Shown: positions 34,607-46,265, numbered from the stretch's first letter. The stretch is DNA of 47,475 nucleotides from Vibrio sp. Hep-1b-8 (GCF_006124995.1 NZ_QEWN01000006.1:1-47475), one strand, 5' to 3'. Made by a program: numbers and translations. The notes: a model not told the origin generated them from the letters alone.

Positions 34607-34984
34607 CTAATTTAAAATATTTGGGATAGCGAGTCTGAAAGGTTCGATTTCGGTAACGAATTCTTGTCCAGTGGCATCGTGCATAATGTATTGGCCTTGC
34701 ATTACACCAACAGGGGTCTCGATAACGGTGCCACTATTATAGGTGTATTCATCATTGGCCGCGATGACAGGTTGTTGACCTACAACACCTTCACCTTCTA
34801 CGGTCATCTGTTTGCCATTAGCGTCGGTAATTAGCCAGCGTCTAGCGATGAGTTGTACTGATTGCTGACTGAGATTTTTGATGGTGATGATATAAGCAAA
34901 AACGTAACGTTTTGCATCCGGATGGGATTGGTCGGTAATGTATTTGGTATGAACTTGGACTTTTATACACGGGGTAGCTTCCAT
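34607..34984 (-). CDS. apaG: ApaG (DUF525) protein
   Basis: A 125-residue ApaG-domain beta-sandwich protein: [20 protein letters not shown]-like strand [21 protein letters not shown] and the Gly/Pro loop VVGQQPVI followed by a PVGVMQGQY strand. The biochemical role is unclear; mutants in enterics show cobalt and magnesium phenotypes. It lies 9 bases upstream of apaH in the conserved operon. A fairly strong upstream gap of 68 bases to rsmA is seen. Confidence 0.94.
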   Translation of the reverse strand: MEATPCIKVQVHTKYITDQSHPDAKRYVFAYIITIKNLSQQSVQLIARRWLITDANGKQMTVEGEGVVGQQPVIAANDEYTYNSGTVIETPVGVMQGQYIMHDATGQEFVTEIEPFRLAIPNILN

Positions 34985-35052
34985 GTGAACTCCTATGTAA
35001 AGTCAAAAAGGTGATAAACCATGGGTCTACCACCTTTTTATATTAGCTGAAA

Positions 35053-35859
35053 TTATTTGTGGTTAGCATCTAACCAGTTTGCCATTCCAACGAATTGTTC
35101 TAGCGTTAGGTTCTCGGGGCGCATTCCTGGGTTAATGCCTAGTTGCTCTAGTTCCTCAGCGCTTAATAAGCCTTTGTAGCAGTTACGCACGGTTTTACGG
35201 CGCTGATTGAAGCCTTCACGGCAAACGCGATCTAACCATTTTAGACTGCTTGCTGGGTGAGGAAGGTTTTCATAAGGCACCAAACGAACTACCGCTGAAT
35301 CGACTTTAGGTGGTGGAACAAACGCCGTAGGGGGTACTTCGAGTACTGGTACGACTTTACAGAAGTACTGTGCCATGACGGTAAGACGACCGTAAGCTTT
35401 CGTGCCAGGGCCTGCGGCTAGGCGGTTTACCACCTCTTTTTGAAGCATAAAGTGCATGTCTTGGATGTCTTTATGGAATTCAAAAAGATGGAACATCAGC
35501 GGAGTTGAGATGTTGTATGGCAGGTTACCAAAAATACGTAACTTGTTGTTTGGCTTCACTAACTGCGCAAAATCAAAGCGCATCGCATCGCCTTCGTGAA
35601 TCGTCAGTTTGTCGCCCAAGTCAGGGTGATTGCGCAGACGTTCAGCAAGATCGCGGTCAAGCTCGATAACCGTAAACTTGTCTACTTCTTTACCAACAGG
35701 TTCAGTGATAGCCCCAAGACCTGGGCCGATTTCTACTAGGTTCTGACCAGGTTTTGGGTTGATCGCAGAGACTATTCCATCAATGATGTATGGATCGTTA
35801 AGGAAGTTTTGACCAAAGCGTTTTCTTGCTTTGTGCCCTAAGTGGACATCGTTTCTCAT
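35053..35859 (-). CDS. rsmA: 16S rRNA dimethyladenosine transferase
   Basis: RsmA (KsgA) dimethylates A1518 and A1519 in helix 45 of 16S rRNA during small-subunit assembly. The 268-residue protein has [13 protein letters not shown] at the start, the SAM-binding [11 protein letters not shown], the catalytic NLPYNIS, and [12 protein letters not shown] near the C-terminal domain. Loss of KsgA gives kasugamycin resistance; here the gene looks intact. It lies 12 bases after pdxA. Confidence 0.97.
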   Translation of the reverse strand: MRNDVHLGHKARKRFGQNFLNDPYIIDGIVSAINPKPGQNLVEIGPGLGAITEPVGKEVDKFTVIELDRDLAERLRNHPDLGDKLTIHEGDAMRFDFAQLVKPNNKLRIFGNLPYNISTPLMFHLFEFHKDIQDMHFMLQKEVVNRLAAGPGTKAYGRLTVMAQYFCKVVPVLEVPPTAFVPPPKVDSAVVRLVPYENLPHPASSLKWLDRVCREGFNQRRKTVRNCYKGLLSAEELEQLGINPGMRPENLTLEQFVGMANWLDANHK

Positions 35860-35871
35860 AGTATTCTCAAG

Positions 35872-36864
35872 TTAATTCGATTTCTTATCGACTAGCTCTA
35901 TTGCATGAGCTAAAGCCGTTCGGAAGCTTCCTGTATCCGCATTGCCTGTCCCTGCTAGGTCAAGAGCGGTGCCGTGATCAACGGAGGTCCTAATAAATGG
36001 CAGGCCTAAAGTGATATTCACTGAGCGGCCAAAGCCTTTGTATTTTAATACAGGAAGTACCTGATCATGGTACATCCCAAGCACGGCATCAGCATCTTCA
36101 AGATATTTCTCATTGAAGATAGTATCGGCAGGTAAAGGACCAATTAGGTTGATTCCTTTCGTCTGACGCAGTCTGTCTAACGTGGGAGTGATGGTTTCTA
36201 TTTCCTCTCTTCCGAGGCAGCCATCTTCTCCTGCATGTGGATTAAGTCCACACACATAGATTTTAGGTGACGTTATTGCAAATTTCTCAACGAGATCCTT
36301 GTTCAGAATATCTATGATGAGTTCTAGCCTTTCCTCTGTCACCGCTTTAGATACATAAGCCAGTGGGATATGCGTTGTCACCAAAGCGACACGTAAACCT
36401 TCCGTTGCAAGCATCATTACGACTAGTGGTGTGTTTGACTTCTCAGCAAAGAATTCAGTATGACCACTAAAGGCGACGCCTGCGCGGTTAATGACCCCCT
36501 TATGCACAGGGCCGGTGACAATAGCATCAAATTCACCATTCATACAGCCTAAAGCGGCTCTTTCTAGTGTTTTTAACACGTAGTGGCCATTGGCTTCATC
36601 CAACTTCCCAGCAACGGCTGGGTTGGTTAAAGGTATGTGGTCAACCACCAATGAGCCTGCTTGCTGAGGGACAATCGGCGATTCAGACTGGTAGTCAATC
36701 AGCTCGACATCAATATTCAACTGCTTAGCTCGTTCTGCCAGCATAAATTTGTCTGCGCAAACCACGATTTGGTGAGCCCAACTCTCTTTCGACTGAGCCA
36801 ATACCAAATCAGGGCCGATACCCGCAGGTTCACCAGCGGTAACTATGATGCGTTTAACGCTCAT
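35872..36864 (-). CDS. pdxA: 4-hydroxythreonine-4-phosphate dehydrogenase
   Basis: PdxA oxidises 4-phosphohydroxythreonine in pyridoxal phosphate synthesis, two steps after Epd. The 330-residue form starts [19 protein letters not shown]. Metal-binding histidines lie in [17 protein letters not shown] and [10 protein letters not shown]. The ATG at 36864 is chosen because it begins the family homology; it overlaps the surA 3' end by 11 bases, indicating coupling. The frame is open to 36900 without support. Confidence 0.95.
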   Translation of the reverse strand: MSVKRIIVTAGEPAGIGPDLVLAQSKESWAHQIVVCADKFMLAERAKQLNIDVELIDYQSESPIVPQQAGSLVVDHIPLTNPAVAGKLDEANGHYVLKTLERAALGCMNGEFDAIVTGPVHKGVINRAGVAFSGHTEFFAEKSNTPLVVMMLATEGLRVALVTTHIPLAYVSKAVTEERLELIIDILNKDLVEKFAITSPKIYVCGLNPHAGEDGCLGREEIETITPTLDRLRQTKGINLIGPLPADTIFNEKYLEDADAVLGMYHDQVLPVLKYKGFGRSVNITLGLPFIRTSVDHGTALDLAGTGNADTGSFRTALAHAIELVDKKSN

Positions 36865-38152
36865 CTTGAGTCTCATCTTTAATGATTTCAACGTAGGCAC
36901 TGGCGCGCATTTCCTGAAGCCAAGCGCTCGCTTCTTCGTTGAACTTACGGTTAAACAAGATGCGGTAAGCTTTGTTCTTTAATGCTGAATCCGTACGATC
37001 TACTTCGCGACGATCAAGGACTTCTACAATGTGCCACCCGTGAACCGTTTTAAAGGGTTGGCTGATTTGACCAACAGGCAGAGTATCAATCTGATGTTTG
37101 AACTCAGGTACATAGAGTTCTGAAGTTTGATAGCCTAGTTCACCATCTTGGGCGGCTGAACCTGGATCTTGGCTATATTGCTGTGCCATTTCACCAAATG
37201 TTGCCTTACCTGAAGTAATACGTTGAGTGATCTCTTTTAGCTCTTTCTGGACGCCTTCATCGCTTAAGATGACCGTTGGCTTAATCAGAATATGGCGAGC
37301 ATTAACTTCAGTCACAGCGACCGTTTCTAAGCCTTTGATGTCTTCAATTTTGAGGATATGGAAGCCAACGCCGCTACGGAAGGGGCCGATAATACTGCCT
37401 TTATTCTGTAAATTGATTTGGTCAGCAAAAATAGTCGGCATCTCTTCTTTACGCATCCACCCCCAGTCACCACCCTGTAGTGCTTTAGGGCCTTTAGAGT
37501 AGGTGTAAGCCATGGTGCTAAAGTCGGCCCCGTTTTTCAGTTGCTCCGCTAACTGCTTGGCTTGCTTCTCGATGGCGGCTTTATCGTCACCATCATTAAC
37601 GCGCAGTTGGATATGCCCAATTTTGTATTGAACCGTTGCATTCGTTTCTTTGGCCAAGATATTGGCTAGGTTATCCACTTCTGCGGGTAAAATGTTAATG
37701 CGGCGGCGGACAAGAGCATTACGCGCTTCACTTGCGGCGATTTCTTTGCGGATTTGTTCACGAAACTCAGCATAACTCAGACCTTCTTCTGCAATAGAGA
37801 CACTAAGTTGTTCGATTGTTTGCTGATTATTTTTGGCAATTTCTGCGATTGCTTCATTCAAGCGGCTATCATCAATACGCACACCGATACGTTGCGCTTC
37901 TTGCTGCTGAATGGTGTCGACAATCAGTTTTTCAGTGACTTGCTTTCTTAGTATCTGCTCAGAGGGTAAAGCCTGACCGCTTTTTTTTGCATTTGCCTTT
38001 AGCGTTTTTAGTGATGTTTCAATGTCACTTTGTAGCACAACACCGCTATTCACAATGACAGCGATGTTATCTAGTGCAACGGGCTGTGCATAAACAGTAT
38101 TTACTGTACTGCTTGCAAACATAGCCAATAACGCGTGTTTCCAAAATTTCAT
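36854..38152 (-). CDS. surA: Periplasmic chaperone and peptidyl-prolyl isomerase SurA
   Basis: SurA escorts outer-membrane proteins, including LptD, through the periplasm. The 432-residue protein has a signal peptide (cleavage probably after VYAQ), a SurA N-terminal domain (about 25-170), and two parvulin domains. The first begins near [10 protein letters not shown] and contains [14 protein letters not shown]; the second begins at [11 protein letters not shown] and contains [15 protein letters not shown]. It sits between lptD and pdxA in the standard operon, 54 bases after lptD with a hairpin (38175-38201) between. Confidence 0.95.
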   Translation of the reverse strand: MKFWKHALLAMFASSTVNTVYAQPVALDNIAVIVNSGVVLQSDIETSLKTLKANAKKSGQALPSEQILRKQVTEKLIVDTIQQQEAQRIGVRIDDSRLNEAIAEIAKNNQQTIEQLSVSIAEEGLSYAEFREQIRKEIAASEARNALVRRRINILPAEVDNLANILAKETNATVQYKIGHIQLRVNDGDDKAAIEKQAKQLAEQLKNGADFSTMAYTYSKGPKALQGGDWGWMRKEEMPTIFADQINLQNKGSIIGPFRSGVGFHILKIEDIKGLETVAVTEVNARHILIKPTVILSDEGVQKELKEITQRITSGKATFGEMAQQYSQDPGSAAQDGELGYQTSELYVPEFKHQIDTLPVGQISQPFKTVHGWHIVEVLDRREVDRTDSALKNKAYRILFNRKFNEEASAWLQEMRASAYVEIIKDETQDER

Positions 38153-38174
38153 TCAAGAACCTATAAAATATATC

Positions 38175-38201
38175 GAGCCTGCGGGGTTAGACAGCAGGCT
38201 C
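38175..38201 (-). other. Intercistronic hairpin lptD-surA
   Basis: GAGCCTGC and GCAGGCTC arms flank an 11-base loop. A purely T-rich tail is lacking (GATATATTTTATAGG follows on the minus strand), so it probably tunes, rather than stops, read-through into surA. Confidence 0.5.
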
Positions 38202-38206
38202 TCGAA

Positions 38207-40624
38207 TTAGTTGTTTAAGAAAAATGGGCGACCGTAACCTAGAGAGTTACCAGCACTGTCTAGATCCGCTAAACCAGAACCTGCCCCAATCTTAGTCCCA
38301 AAGCCTATGATGCCGAAGTTCAGACTAAAGTTGTTTTCGTAGGTTGGGTTAGCATTGGGGTAACTTGAGAAGCTAGGATCCCAACTTTGCAGCTGCTTGC
38401 TGTAGGTAAAGCCGATGTACCAACAATCTGATGTGTAGTTCAAGCGCGCTAGCCACTCTAACGCTTCTTCGGTCGTTAAGTCATAGAAGTATTGTGCACT
38501 GGTATTCCAGTTGCGATTAATCTGATATCCAGCGAGTAAGCCTACTTGAGATATGCCATCAACGGTTATATCTTTTACATTGATATTTCCTTTACCTTCA
38601 TCAGCACATTCACCCACTGTACAATCTAGATACTTTTTGGATACATAACGATAGTTGCTTTGGAGGTAACCGCCATTGAAACGGTATTCTAGTGTACTGT
38701 TACCTAACTGAACTTCGCTTGTGTCAATATCGTATTGAACCCCACCGTGATAGAACAAATAGTCATCATAGTTGAAGTCGACTTCAACCGCCCAAGCAGA
38801 ATAATTGGATTTAGATGTAGTATCTGGTTTGTCTGTTTCACCAGTGCTTTTTCTGACGTTTTTGTCGATGTAGAAAATTTGACCAAATGAGATATTGAGT
38901 CTTTCTTTATATCCGTCATCAAAGAAGCGAGTCGAAGCACCATAACTAAATTGGTTTGCTTCCGCAATTTTGTCTACGCCGCTATATTTGCGGCTGCGGA
39001 ATAGCCCATAGTAGTCGGTTTGCAATAGAGTTGTGTCGTAGTCACCAATATTGTTTTGATCTTTTTCAGGCACGTACACATATTGAATTTGCGGTTCAAG
39101 TGTTTGGGTGTAATTGTCAAACACTGCCGTATCACGCTCCAATACAACGGCTGCGTGAGAGCGAAACTCAGGAATCACACGTGATACATTCTCTTCAAGG
39201 CCGTAATAAGGGTTATCAATCGAATTCCCTGAAGTGTCAGTTGTTTTTTGCGAAGCCGTGTCAACGCCATCCAAGTCCTGTTGATAGTAGGTACCAAGAA
39301 GTCTCGCTTCTGTTGTCCAAGTTCCCCAAGTCGTACCAATTGGCACCGTCAACCCAGGTTCTACGTGAACGCGAGTCGCCGATGGTTTACCTTGTGCATC
39401 GGTATCAAAACGAGAGATATGGCTGGTCATATCAAAGTCTAAATAGCGCATCAATTCTGGTGCGTAATAGTTAAACTGTAATTGAGGTAATAAGCGATAA
39501 GGCAAGTTATTGCCAGTTGTTAGCACTTGGAAGTCTCGAGCTAACAATGACGCATCCCAGCTATCAGAGCGGTAAGTGGCCTCCATTTCTTGGATAAGCT
39601 GACCATCTTCTTTATTACCTATGCTTGAATCGATATCGGTGAAATAACGGATATCACTCACTTTGGAGTAGTCAGCAGTAAACTTCCAGTTCTCTTGGTA
39701 AATACCACTGTGTTCTAACTGGAAGCCCCAGCGATCGCCGTACTCAGGATACTTTTTATCATCTGGGAGGTATTCAGATTTCAGCGTGCTGTAGCCAAAA
39801 TCAGACAAGAAACGAAATTCACTGTTTAACTGAGTGCCACGTTCCTGCATATACTTGAGCGTGGTTTCCAAATCGTAGTTTGGCGCTAAGTTCCAATAGA
39901 TTGGAACTTCCATTTCAAAGCCATCACTCGAACCATACGAAACGGTTGGATAGAGGAAACCCGTTTTACGCGTATCACCAATAGGTACAGTGAGAAATGG
40001 CAGATAAAATACAGGTACGTTGACAATCTCGAAGCGTGGATTGTAGAAAGTGGCTTCTTCTTCATCTTGGTCAATATCAATGCTTGAAGCACGCATGCGC
40101 CACGAACTATCACCTTCTGGACATGAAGTGATGGTGCCGTCTTCAATTTCATAGACAGCTTTACCAGTCTTAGCTACATAGACGGCTTCACCTCGGCCAG
40201 GCTCACATAAGAACTGATAGTTGGTATTTTCTAAAGTGACATAATCAGTGTTGAGGTTGTTGGTCGCTTTATCAGAAATAGTTTTGACTTCACCATCGCT
40301 GAAAGTCACATTACCTTCAGCGACGACGATGTTTTCTTTCTGGTGCAAAGTCACGTTGTCAGCCTGCATGCGCTTTTTGCCTTGAACAACGACCACATTA
40401 CCCCGATAGGTTGCTTTATCACCATTTATGGCTTCTAAACTATCGGCTTCAACATTGACCGGCTGTTGATTTGGGTTATCTGGCTCAGGTTCGTGGATCA
40501 AACATTGATCTATAGCGGGCAGTTCCTGCACACTATCGTCTAACATAGTTTCTGCTTGAGTCTGAGGCACTACAAAAGCAGCACTGATTGAAGCGGCTAA
40601 CAAGGTGCGTGGAAAACGTAACAT
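38207..40624 (-). CDS. lptD: LPS-assembly outer-membrane protein
   Basis: LptD is the outer-membrane barrel that, with LptE, inserts lipopolysaccharide into the outer leaflet. The 805-residue protein has a signal peptide (cleavage after QTQA), an OstA/LptA-like beta-jellyroll (about 50-160: [20 protein letters not shown]), and a long C-terminal barrel rich in aromatic strands. Cysteines that form the conserved disulfides are visible in [17 protein letters not shown] and [13 protein letters not shown]. Upstream, minus-strand GAATTTT with TCTGA 15 bases later resembles a weak sigma-E promoter. It is divergent from djlA. Confidence 0.96.
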   Translation of the reverse strand: MLRFPRTLLAASISAAFVVPQTQAETMLDDSVQELPAIDQCLIHEPEPDNPNQQPVNVEADSLEAINGDKATYRGNVVVVQGKKRMQADNVTLHQKENIVVAEGNVTFSDGEVKTISDKATNNLNTDYVTLENTNYQFLCEPGRGEAVYVAKTGKAVYEIEDGTITSCPEGDSSWRMRASSIDIDQDEEEATFYNPRFEIVNVPVFYLPFLTVPIGDTRKTGFLYPTVSYGSSDGFEMEVPIYWNLAPNYDLETTLKYMQERGTQLNSEFRFLSDFGYSTLKSEYLPDDKKYPEYGDRWGFQLEHSGIYQENWKFTADYSKVSDIRYFTDIDSSIGNKEDGQLIQEMEATYRSDSWDASLLARDFQVLTTGNNLPYRLLPQLQFNYYAPELMRYLDFDMTSHISRFDTDAQGKPSATRVHVEPGLTVPIGTTWGTWTTEARLLGTYYQQDLDGVDTASQKTTDTSGNSIDNPYYGLEENVSRVIPEFRSHAAVVLERDTAVFDNYTQTLEPQIQYVYVPEKDQNNIGDYDTTLLQTDYYGLFRSRKYSGVDKIAEANQFSYGASTRFFDDGYKERLNISFGQIFYIDKNVRKSTGETDKPDTTSKSNYSAWAVEVDFNYDDYLFYHGGVQYDIDTSEVQLGNSTLEYRFNGGYLQSNYRYVSKKYLDCTVGECADEGKGNINVKDITVDGISQVGLLAGYQINRNWNTSAQYFYDLTTEEALEWLARLNYTSDCWYIGFTYSKQLQSWDPSFSSYPNANPTYENNFSLNFGIIGFGTKIGAGSGLADLDSAGNSLGYGRPFFLNN

Positions 40625-40772
40625 CGAGTTTTACTATCCTGTTGAACTTGATATATCCGGTGAATAGGTGACCGAATGTAGAATAAAACGGTCCTTATAA
40701 TAAAGTAATTTACAGCTTACGGCACTATCAGACCGCTTCGTGAAGAAAAAATTCAGAGATTGAGAGCACATA

Positions 40773-41627
40773 ATGCATATTTTCGGCAAAATTCTCGGCA
40801 CATTTTTCGGTTTCCTATTTGGGGGAGCCTTTGGTGCTGTATTTGGTTTATTTTTAGGGCACCAATTCGATAAAGCACGACGTTTACGTATGGCGGGCTT
40901 TAATAGCGGCTTTGGCAGTGGTCCGAGTCAAGCCGAACGGCAAGAAGAGTTTTTTAAAGCGGCATTTGCGGTGATGGGGCATGTTGCCAAAGCAAAAGGG
41001 CAAGTTACGCGCGAAGAGATTCAACTTGCTACAACCATGATGGATCGCATGAATCTGCATGGTTCACAGCGCAAAGCTGCCCAAGATGCATTTCGAGAAG
41101 GCAAAGAGAGTGACTTCCCACTGGAGACCGTTTTAGAACGCGTGCGGATCTCTGCTGGTGGTCGTTTCGATCTAATGCAGTTCTTTCTCGAACTGCAGAT
41201 CTCAGCTGCATTTGCCGATGGAGATGTTCACCCTAGTGAGCGTAACGTCTTACATAAGATAGCCCGTGGCCTTGGCTTTTCATCTGATCAGCTAGAACAG
41301 CGATTACGTATGCAAGAGGCGGCATTCCGTTTTCAGCAAGGCGGTTTTGGTGGCCAATCCGGTGGCAGCTATTCTAATCAGTCAGGCGGTAGTTGGCAGC
41401 AGGCTTCAACAGCAGACCAGTTGAGTGACGCGTATAAACTTTTGGGCGTTGATAGTAGCGCAGATGCTAAGAGTGTCAAACGTGCTTATCGTAAACTGAT
41501 GAACGAACACCATCCTGATAAGTTGATGGCAAAAGGCCTACCACCTGAGATGATGAATGTTGCTAAAGAGAAGGCACAAGAGATCCAGAATGCTTATGAT
41601 GTCATTAAGAAAGCCAAAGGTTTCTGA
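40773..41627 (+). CDS. djlA: DnaJ-like membrane co-chaperone DjlA
   Basis: DjlA is a type III J-protein anchored in the inner membrane that stimulates DnaK. The 284-residue protein has one N-terminal membrane segment (about residues 6-30, glycine-rich, FFGFLFGGAFGAVFGLFLG), a TerB-like helical domain (about 55-185), a Gly/Gln/Ser-rich linker (about 195-215), and a C-terminal J-domain (about 220-284) with HHPDK. Divergence from lptD is the conserved arrangement. Its downstream region is interrupted by IS remnants, so the native terminator may be truncated near 41674. Confidence 0.94.
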   Translation: MHIFGKILGTFFGFLFGGAFGAVFGLFLGHQFDKARRLRMAGFNSGFGSGPSQAERQEEFFKAAFAVMGHVAKAKGQVTREEIQLATTMMDRMNLHGSQRKAAQDAFREGKESDFPLETVLERVRISAGGRFDLMQFFLELQISAAFADGDVHPSERNVLHKIARGLGFSSDQLEQRLRMQEAAFRFQQGGFGGQSGGSYSNQSGGSWQQASTADQLSDAYKLLGVDSSADAKSVKRAYRKLMNEHHPDKLMAKGLPPEMMNVAKEKAQEIQNAYDVIKKAKGF

Positions 41628-41674
41628 ATTCGTTGAGTTTTGATTAATCACAAAAGCAAAAGGCCTGAGAAGCG

Positions 41675-41780
41675 ACGTCCAATGATGCCCTCAACGATCT
41701 GACGCCATGGGAATATTTAATAAAGAATGAACAAGCCGACACCTCGAATTATGGGCGCAACTAATTAGAGGAGGTTTACA
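41675..41780 (+). mobile_element. IS3-type element fragment, right end with orfB 3' end
   Basis: The fragment contains the last ~29 codons of an IS3-type OrfB (TSNDALNDLTPWEYLIKNEQ and onward to a TAA at 41760-41762), then AGGAGGTTTACA, which would be the element's right terminus (TGTAAACC read inward). It begins abruptly about 47 bases after djlA, in what may have been the djlA terminator. The rest of the element is missing. It abuts a truncated IS481-type element at 41781. Confidence 0.6.
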
Positions 41781-42854
41781 CTCTATTGGCGTTCGGCCGC
41801 AGCACATTTTTCCTTGATGAGTACGATGGTTGTTGTAGTAGTCCATCCATTCGTCCAGATCTTTCTGTAACTCTTCCATTGAACCATACAGTTTCTTTCT
41901 GAATGTTACTTGGTTGAACTCATTCAATATGGTCTTGTGGAAGCGTTCGCAGATACCATTTGTCTGTGGCGACATCGCTTTAGTTTTCGTGTGGTCGATA
42001 TCATTGATGGCAAGGTAGAGTTGGTAATCGTGCTGTTCAACACGGCCACAGTATTCAGTACCACGGTCAGTCAGGATTCGCAGCATTGGCAGCTCATGAG
42101 CCTCGAAGAACGGTAGAACCTTGTCATTCAACATGTCCGCTGCAGTGATTGGTGTTTTTGTCGTGTAGAGCTTAGCGAAGGCGACTTTGCTGTAGGTATC
42201 AACGAACGTCTGCTGATAGATGCGTCCAACACCTTTAAGGTTACCAACATAAAACGTGTCTTGAGAGCCGAGATAGCCTGGGTGCGCGGTTTCTATCTCA
42301 CCACAAGCCTCGTCATCATGTTTCTTGCGCTCAAGGGCTGCAACTTGCTCGTCCGTTAGAATGATACCGTTTTCAGCGACCTGTCTTTCTAAGGCAATAA
42401 GGCGTTTTTTTGAAGTTTTCTAAGTCATTACGAAGCCAGATTGAACGAACGCCACTAGGAGAGATAAACACACCAAGTTTACGCAGTTCATTGCTTGTTC
42501 TGACTTGACCATGTGCAGGGAAGTCGATGGCATACTTGAGAACTGCTTGTTCAGTTTCGCCATCAACTCGGTTCTTCAAGTTTGGTGTTCTTCTGCTTTG
42601 ATTAATCAGAGCATCAATGCCACCAGTTTCAACTAACTCTTGATAACGATAGAAAGTGTCTCTTGATACACCCATGACCTTGCAGGCTTTTGATACATTG
42701 CCGAGTTCTTCTGCAAGATTGAGTAGACCAGCTTTGTGTTTGATGATTGGGTTGCTAGTATGAAGCATGAGAGTTACCTCTTATTGTCTTTGATTACGGA
42801 TTCAGCACCTTTAATCAAAGTGGGTAACTCTCTTCTTTTCAAATTGAAGTGTCA
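41781..42854 (-). mobile_element. Truncated IS481-type insertion sequence
   Basis: This carries a frameshifted IS481-family transposase on the minus strand. The right end is placed near 42854, where the minus strand begins TGACACTTCAATTT. The left end is missing because the IS3-type fragment begins at 41780 just after the GRTPIE codons of the transposase. It is therefore a dead element, lying between djlA and the ectoine operon. Confidence 0.65.
41783..42768 (-). pseudogene. IS481-family transposase, frameshifted and 3'-truncated
   Basis: The first part (42768 down to about 42411) encodes a helix-turn-helix region (ELGNVSKACKVMGVSRDTFY) that is in frame until NFKK. At 42405-42411 a run of seven A (minus strand) shifts the frame. 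With six A the protein would continue RLIALERQVAENG into the DDE catalytic domain, with TFVDTYSKVAFAK, LRILTDRGTEYCG and HTKTKAMSPQTNGICERFHKT. Homology stops at GRTPIE, and the frame runs on into the IS3-type fragment. Whether the extra base is a real mutation, a polymerase slippage site or a sequencing error cannot be told. Confidence 0.75.
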
Positions 42855-43104
42855 GATCTAGTCGGAACTAATACAGCTAAACCTCTTAAAAAATACGTCC
42901 ACTTTCGATCAAAGCGCAAACTTACAAAGCAAACAATAAAAATCACTACCATAATCCCCTGTATGACGTATTCGATCACATTGTCTTATAGTAGTTGAAC
43001 GAGGACGGCGAGGAGTCATGACCCTTTATTCGCTGTTAATGAACCAACTTTAGTATTAACTGAATACTTATCACTACATATAAACCATTAAAGATTAATG
43101 TTTA

Positions 43105-44529
43105 TTACGCCACGTTAGATGATGTAGTGACTTGTGGCGTTTTCTCAAAAAACTCGTCATGTAGGGCAACAATCGCTTGTTGGTATTCGCTATCACTCAC
43201 CACAAACTGCACGTTTACGTTTCTCATGGATGAGTGAAGCGCAATGGGGGTAACATCACTGTTCATTAGTGACAATACACCTTTGGCTAAGGTTTTATTC
43301 GTATCAATTTGCGAGCCGATTACAGAAATCAATGCCACCATTCGCCCTGTAATCGATGCCTTTGGATAACGCTTTTCAGCTTTATACAACACTTTATTCA
43401 GGCTTTCTGTGCTACCGCCAAGATAGTAAGTTATGGAGTTAGCGTTCATCTCTTTACCGATCAAACTTACACGAGCATCAGAAATAATCTCCATTAGCTC
43501 ATAACTTACATTATCCACTTTACCAACGATCGCTTGATCAAACAGGTGCAACGCAAAAACTTTCTGTTTACCTGCAATGATTTCAATCCGATCAGTGTCA
43601 GGACGGTAATCAGAAGAAATGAGTGTCCCTTTATGCTCTGGCTCAAAAGTGTTCTTGATTTGGAGTTCAATACCACTTTCGCGTAAACCCGCTGCCGCAT
43701 TGGGATGAATCGCTTCCATGCCCAAGTTAGCCAATTGGTCTGCGACATCGTAATTTGTCGAACCTATAGGGTGAACGTTTTCAGGGCCTACCACCCTCGG
43801 ATCAGCAGAACTTAAGTGGTACTCTTTGTGAATAATCGCCAAATCCGCTTTGGTTTTCGCCGCAATACGACTAAAAGTCATTTCACTATAGCCACGATCG
43901 TAAGTGTGCATTAAACCCTCTTTGCAGTACGCGTAGCCAGTAACGATGGGCAGCTCTCTACTAACATCAATATCGGTTAAAGCATCACTGATCGATTGAT
44001 CGAGGCTTCTTGGTTCTTGATTATCCCACCCTGATAAATCGACAAACTTAGCATTAATATCCATATTTTTAAGTTTCAGTGCCGTATTGTAGGCGCTATG
44101 AGCTTCTCCAATTGAAGAGAGAAATTCTCGAATTTGAGGGAGATAATGACGCAATGAGAATTGTCCATACTGGCACGTCTCAAGAATATTGGAAATGCAG
44201 TTTTTCGCTTCCGCAATGCGAGAGCGAATGAACTTGTCCGCACGCATTCGATTCATTGGGTCGGCAAAGATATGCTCGTTGGTCAGCAACATTCGGCTTT
44301 CAACACAGGCTAACGCGTCTTGCCACGAATCATCACGCTTAGCGATAAGCTGATACACCCCCGGTTTGCTGGTTTTCTTACATTCAAGCAGCGCGTCCGT
44401 CATACCACTGTAGGCGGACACGACAAAGATGCGGTTATATGGATTTTGAGGACGTAAAAGAATGTTATCAAGCACAGCATCAAACGCTGTCATTGATGTT
44501 CCGCCGATTTTTTCTACGGTAAAAGTCAT
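43105..44529 (-). CDS. ask: Aspartate kinase of the ectoine operon
   Basis: This kinase phosphorylates aspartate, the first step towards aspartate semialdehyde, the precursor of ectoine. The 474-residue protein starts with VEKIGGTSMT (amino-acid kinase P-loop-like segment), has GRGYSE-like sequence TYDRGYSEMTFSRIAAKTKAD, and ends with ACT-type regulatory sequences (VSLIGKEMN; NVNVQFVVSDSEYQ). It belongs to the Ask_Ect type found only with ectoine genes and thought to escape lysine/threonine feedback. It is the last gene of ectA-ectB-ectC-ask, 70 bases after ectC. Confidence 0.92.
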   Translation of the reverse strand: MTFTVEKIGGTSMTAFDAVLDNILLRPQNPYNRIFVVSAYSGMTDALLECKKTSKPGVYQLIAKRDDSWQDALACVESRMLLTNEHIFADPMNRMRADKFIRSRIAEAKNCISNILETCQYGQFSLRHYLPQIREFLSSIGEAHSAYNTALKLKNMDINAKFVDLSGWDNQEPRSLDQSISDALTDIDVSRELPIVTGYAYCKEGLMHTYDRGYSEMTFSRIAAKTKADLAIIHKEYHLSSADPRVVGPENVHPIGSTNYDVADQLANLGMEAIHPNAAAGLRESGIELQIKNTFEPEHKGTLISSDYRPDTDRIEIIAGKQKVFALHLFDQAIVGKVDNVSYELMEIISDARVSLIGKEMNANSITYYLGGSTESLNKVLYKAEKRYPKASITGRMVALISVIGSQIDTNKTLAKGVLSLMNSDVTPIALHSSMRNVNVQFVVSDSEYQQAIVALHDEFFEKTPQVTTSSNVA

Positions 44530-44599
44530 GAGAGGGCCTTAATGATTGATCATTTTAAAGAGGGGAAATGGGGTGAAGACTCACCCCAATTGAGGAAAA

Positions 44600-44986
44600 T
44601 TAATCGACCAATGGGTAAACCCCATTTTCGTCGTGAACTTCAGCGCCGGTGATCGGCGGATTGAATACACAAGCCATCACCATTTCTTTGTTTTTGTACG
44701 CGCGAAGATAATGTTCGTCGTGCTTATCAAGAATGTAAAGCGTGCCTGGTTTGATCGGGTAAGTCTTCCCACCGAGCACTTCAATCTCTCCTTCCCCACT
44801 CATGCAAAATACCGACTCTAAATGGTTTTGATAATGAATGTGGGTCTCTGTATCTTGATAAATTGTGGTGATATGGAACGAAAAGCCCATATCGTCATCT
44901 TTTAATAACATGCGAACACTTTCCCAGTTGTCCGATACCACGCGTCTTTCACTATTGCGACACTCGTCGAGTGTTCTAACGATCAT
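44600..44986 (-). CDS. ectC: L-ectoine synthase
   Basis: EctC cyclises N-gamma-acetyl-diaminobutyrate to ectoine. The 128-residue protein is a cupin: metal and substrate segments include [35 protein letters not shown] and [16 protein letters not shown]. The ATG at 44986 follows AAGGAAAG by 5-6 bases and gives the conserved start MIVRTLDEC; the frame continues upstream to 45031 but would overlap ectB. It is 14 bases after ectB. Confidence 0.95.
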   Translation of the reverse strand: MIVRTLDECRNSERRVVSDNWESVRMLLKDDDMGFSFHITTIYQDTETHIHYQNHLESVFCMSGEGEIEVLGGKTYPIKPGTLYILDKHDEHYLRAYKNKEMVMACVFNPPITGAEVHDENGVYPLVD

Positions 44987-44999
44987 TGTTCTTTCCTTG

Positions 45000-46265
45000 T
45001 TACGATGCTTGTTTGAAGTGTTTCGCTGCAATGGTTTCTACCGCACCTGCAAAAATATCTAAACCTTGAGTTAACTCTGACTCGCTAATCGTCAATGGGC
45101 AGAAGAATTTGACCACTTCGTCATTAGGACCGGCTGTCTCGATGACCATACCGTTGTCAAAACAGGCTTTTGCAATGTCTCCAGAAAGTTGACCATTTTG
45201 ACATTCAACACCGATCATCATGCCGCGTCCTTTACGTTGAACAAACATTTCCGGGAAACGTTTTATGCTGCGTTGAATGACTTTATCGATCTGTTCTGAG
45301 CATCGTTTAATATGAATTTCAAAATCACGATTTGACCAATACGTCTCAAGTGCTTTCGTCGCCGTTACAAATGCGTGGTTATTGCCACGGAATGTGCCGT
45401 TATGTTCGCCTGGCTTCCATTGGTCGAGTTCTGGCTTTAATAAAACAATGGCCATTGGCAGACCATAACCACTAATCGATTTTGACAAGGTAACGATGTC
45501 TGGTTTAATGCCAGATGGCTCGAAGCTGAAGAAAGTTCCAGTTCGACCACAACCTGCTTGGATGTCATCGACAATGAGCAGAATATCATTTTCCTTACAA
45601 ATTTTAGCCAATCGCTGCAGCCATTCGTTGGACGCAACGTTTAAGCCCCCTTCCCCCTGCACGGTTTCAATTAACACCGCCGCAGGTTTGTCCATACCAG
45701 CAGAATTATCATTGAGCATGGTTTCAAACAATGCGAGGCCATCGACTCCTGCATAACCTTCAAAAGGAATACGCGTCACATTATTCAACGTTGACCCAGC
45801 CCCCTGACGGTGGTGCTGGTTACCTGTTGCGGCCAATGCCCCGGCAGTACAACCGTGAAAACCGTTGGTAAATGCAACGATTGTCCTTCTACCTTTTACT
45901 TTCTTTGCCAGTTTTAGTGCCGCTTCAACCGCGTTTGTTCCGGTTGGGCCTGTAAATTGAACCTTATAATCGAATGATCGTGGTTTCAGAATAAAGCGAT
46001 CCAACGCTTCTAAAAATGACGCCTTAGCCTCTGAATGCATATCCAAGCCATGAGTTATGCCATCCATTTCGATGTACTCAAGCAGAGACTGTTTAAGGAC
46101 TGGGTTATTGTGACCGTAATTTAGAGATCCCGCTCCAGCAAGGAAATCTAGGTATCGCTCGCCTTGTTCTGTTTCCAGCCAACTCCCTTTTGCTTTACGA
46201 AATACGACTGGAAAACTATTCGAGTATGAACGTACGTTGGATTCCTGTTTTTTGAAAATATCCAT
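45000..46265 (-). CDS. ectB: Diaminobutyrate-2-oxoglutarate aminotransferase
   Basis: EctB transaminates aspartate semialdehyde to L-2,4-diaminobutyrate. The 421-residue class III aminotransferase has [15 protein letters not shown] near the start, [17 protein letters not shown], the PLP-binding [15 protein letters not shown] and the Schiff-base lysine in [10 protein letters not shown]. Length is normal. It lies 36 bases after ectA and 14 bases before ectC, in one operon. Confidence 0.96.
   Translation of the reverse strand: MDIFKKQESNVRSYSNSFPVVFRKAKGSWLETEQGERYLDFLAGAGSLNYGHNNPVLKQSLLEYIEMDGITHGLDMHSEAKASFLEALDRFILKPRSFDYKVQFTGPTGTNAVEAALKLAKKVKGRRTIVAFTNGFHGCTAGALAATGNQHHRQGAGSTLNNVTRIPFEGYAGVDGLALFETMLNDNSAGMDKPAAVLIETVQGEGGLNVASNEWLQRLAKICKENDILLIVDDIQAGCGRTGTFFSFEPSGIKPDIVTLSKSISGYGLPMAIVLLKPELDQWKPGEHNGTFRGNNHAFVTATKALETYWSNRDFEIHIKRCSEQIDKVIQRSIKRFPEMFVQRKGRGMMIGVECQNGQLSGDIAKACFDNGMVIETAGPNDEVVKFFCPLTISESELTQGLDIFAGAVETIAAKHFKQAS

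Noticed and set aside
40700..40760. Sigma-E promoter before lptD
   Set aside because: The -35 element (GAATTTT) matches the GGAACTT consensus poorly and the spacing is 15; kept only as a remark, not as a feature.
42405..42411. Programmed frameshift making a fused IS481-type transposase
   Set aside because: IS481-family transposases are normally one uninterrupted frame, so decay or a base-calling error in the A7 run is the simpler reading; kept as a finding to check.
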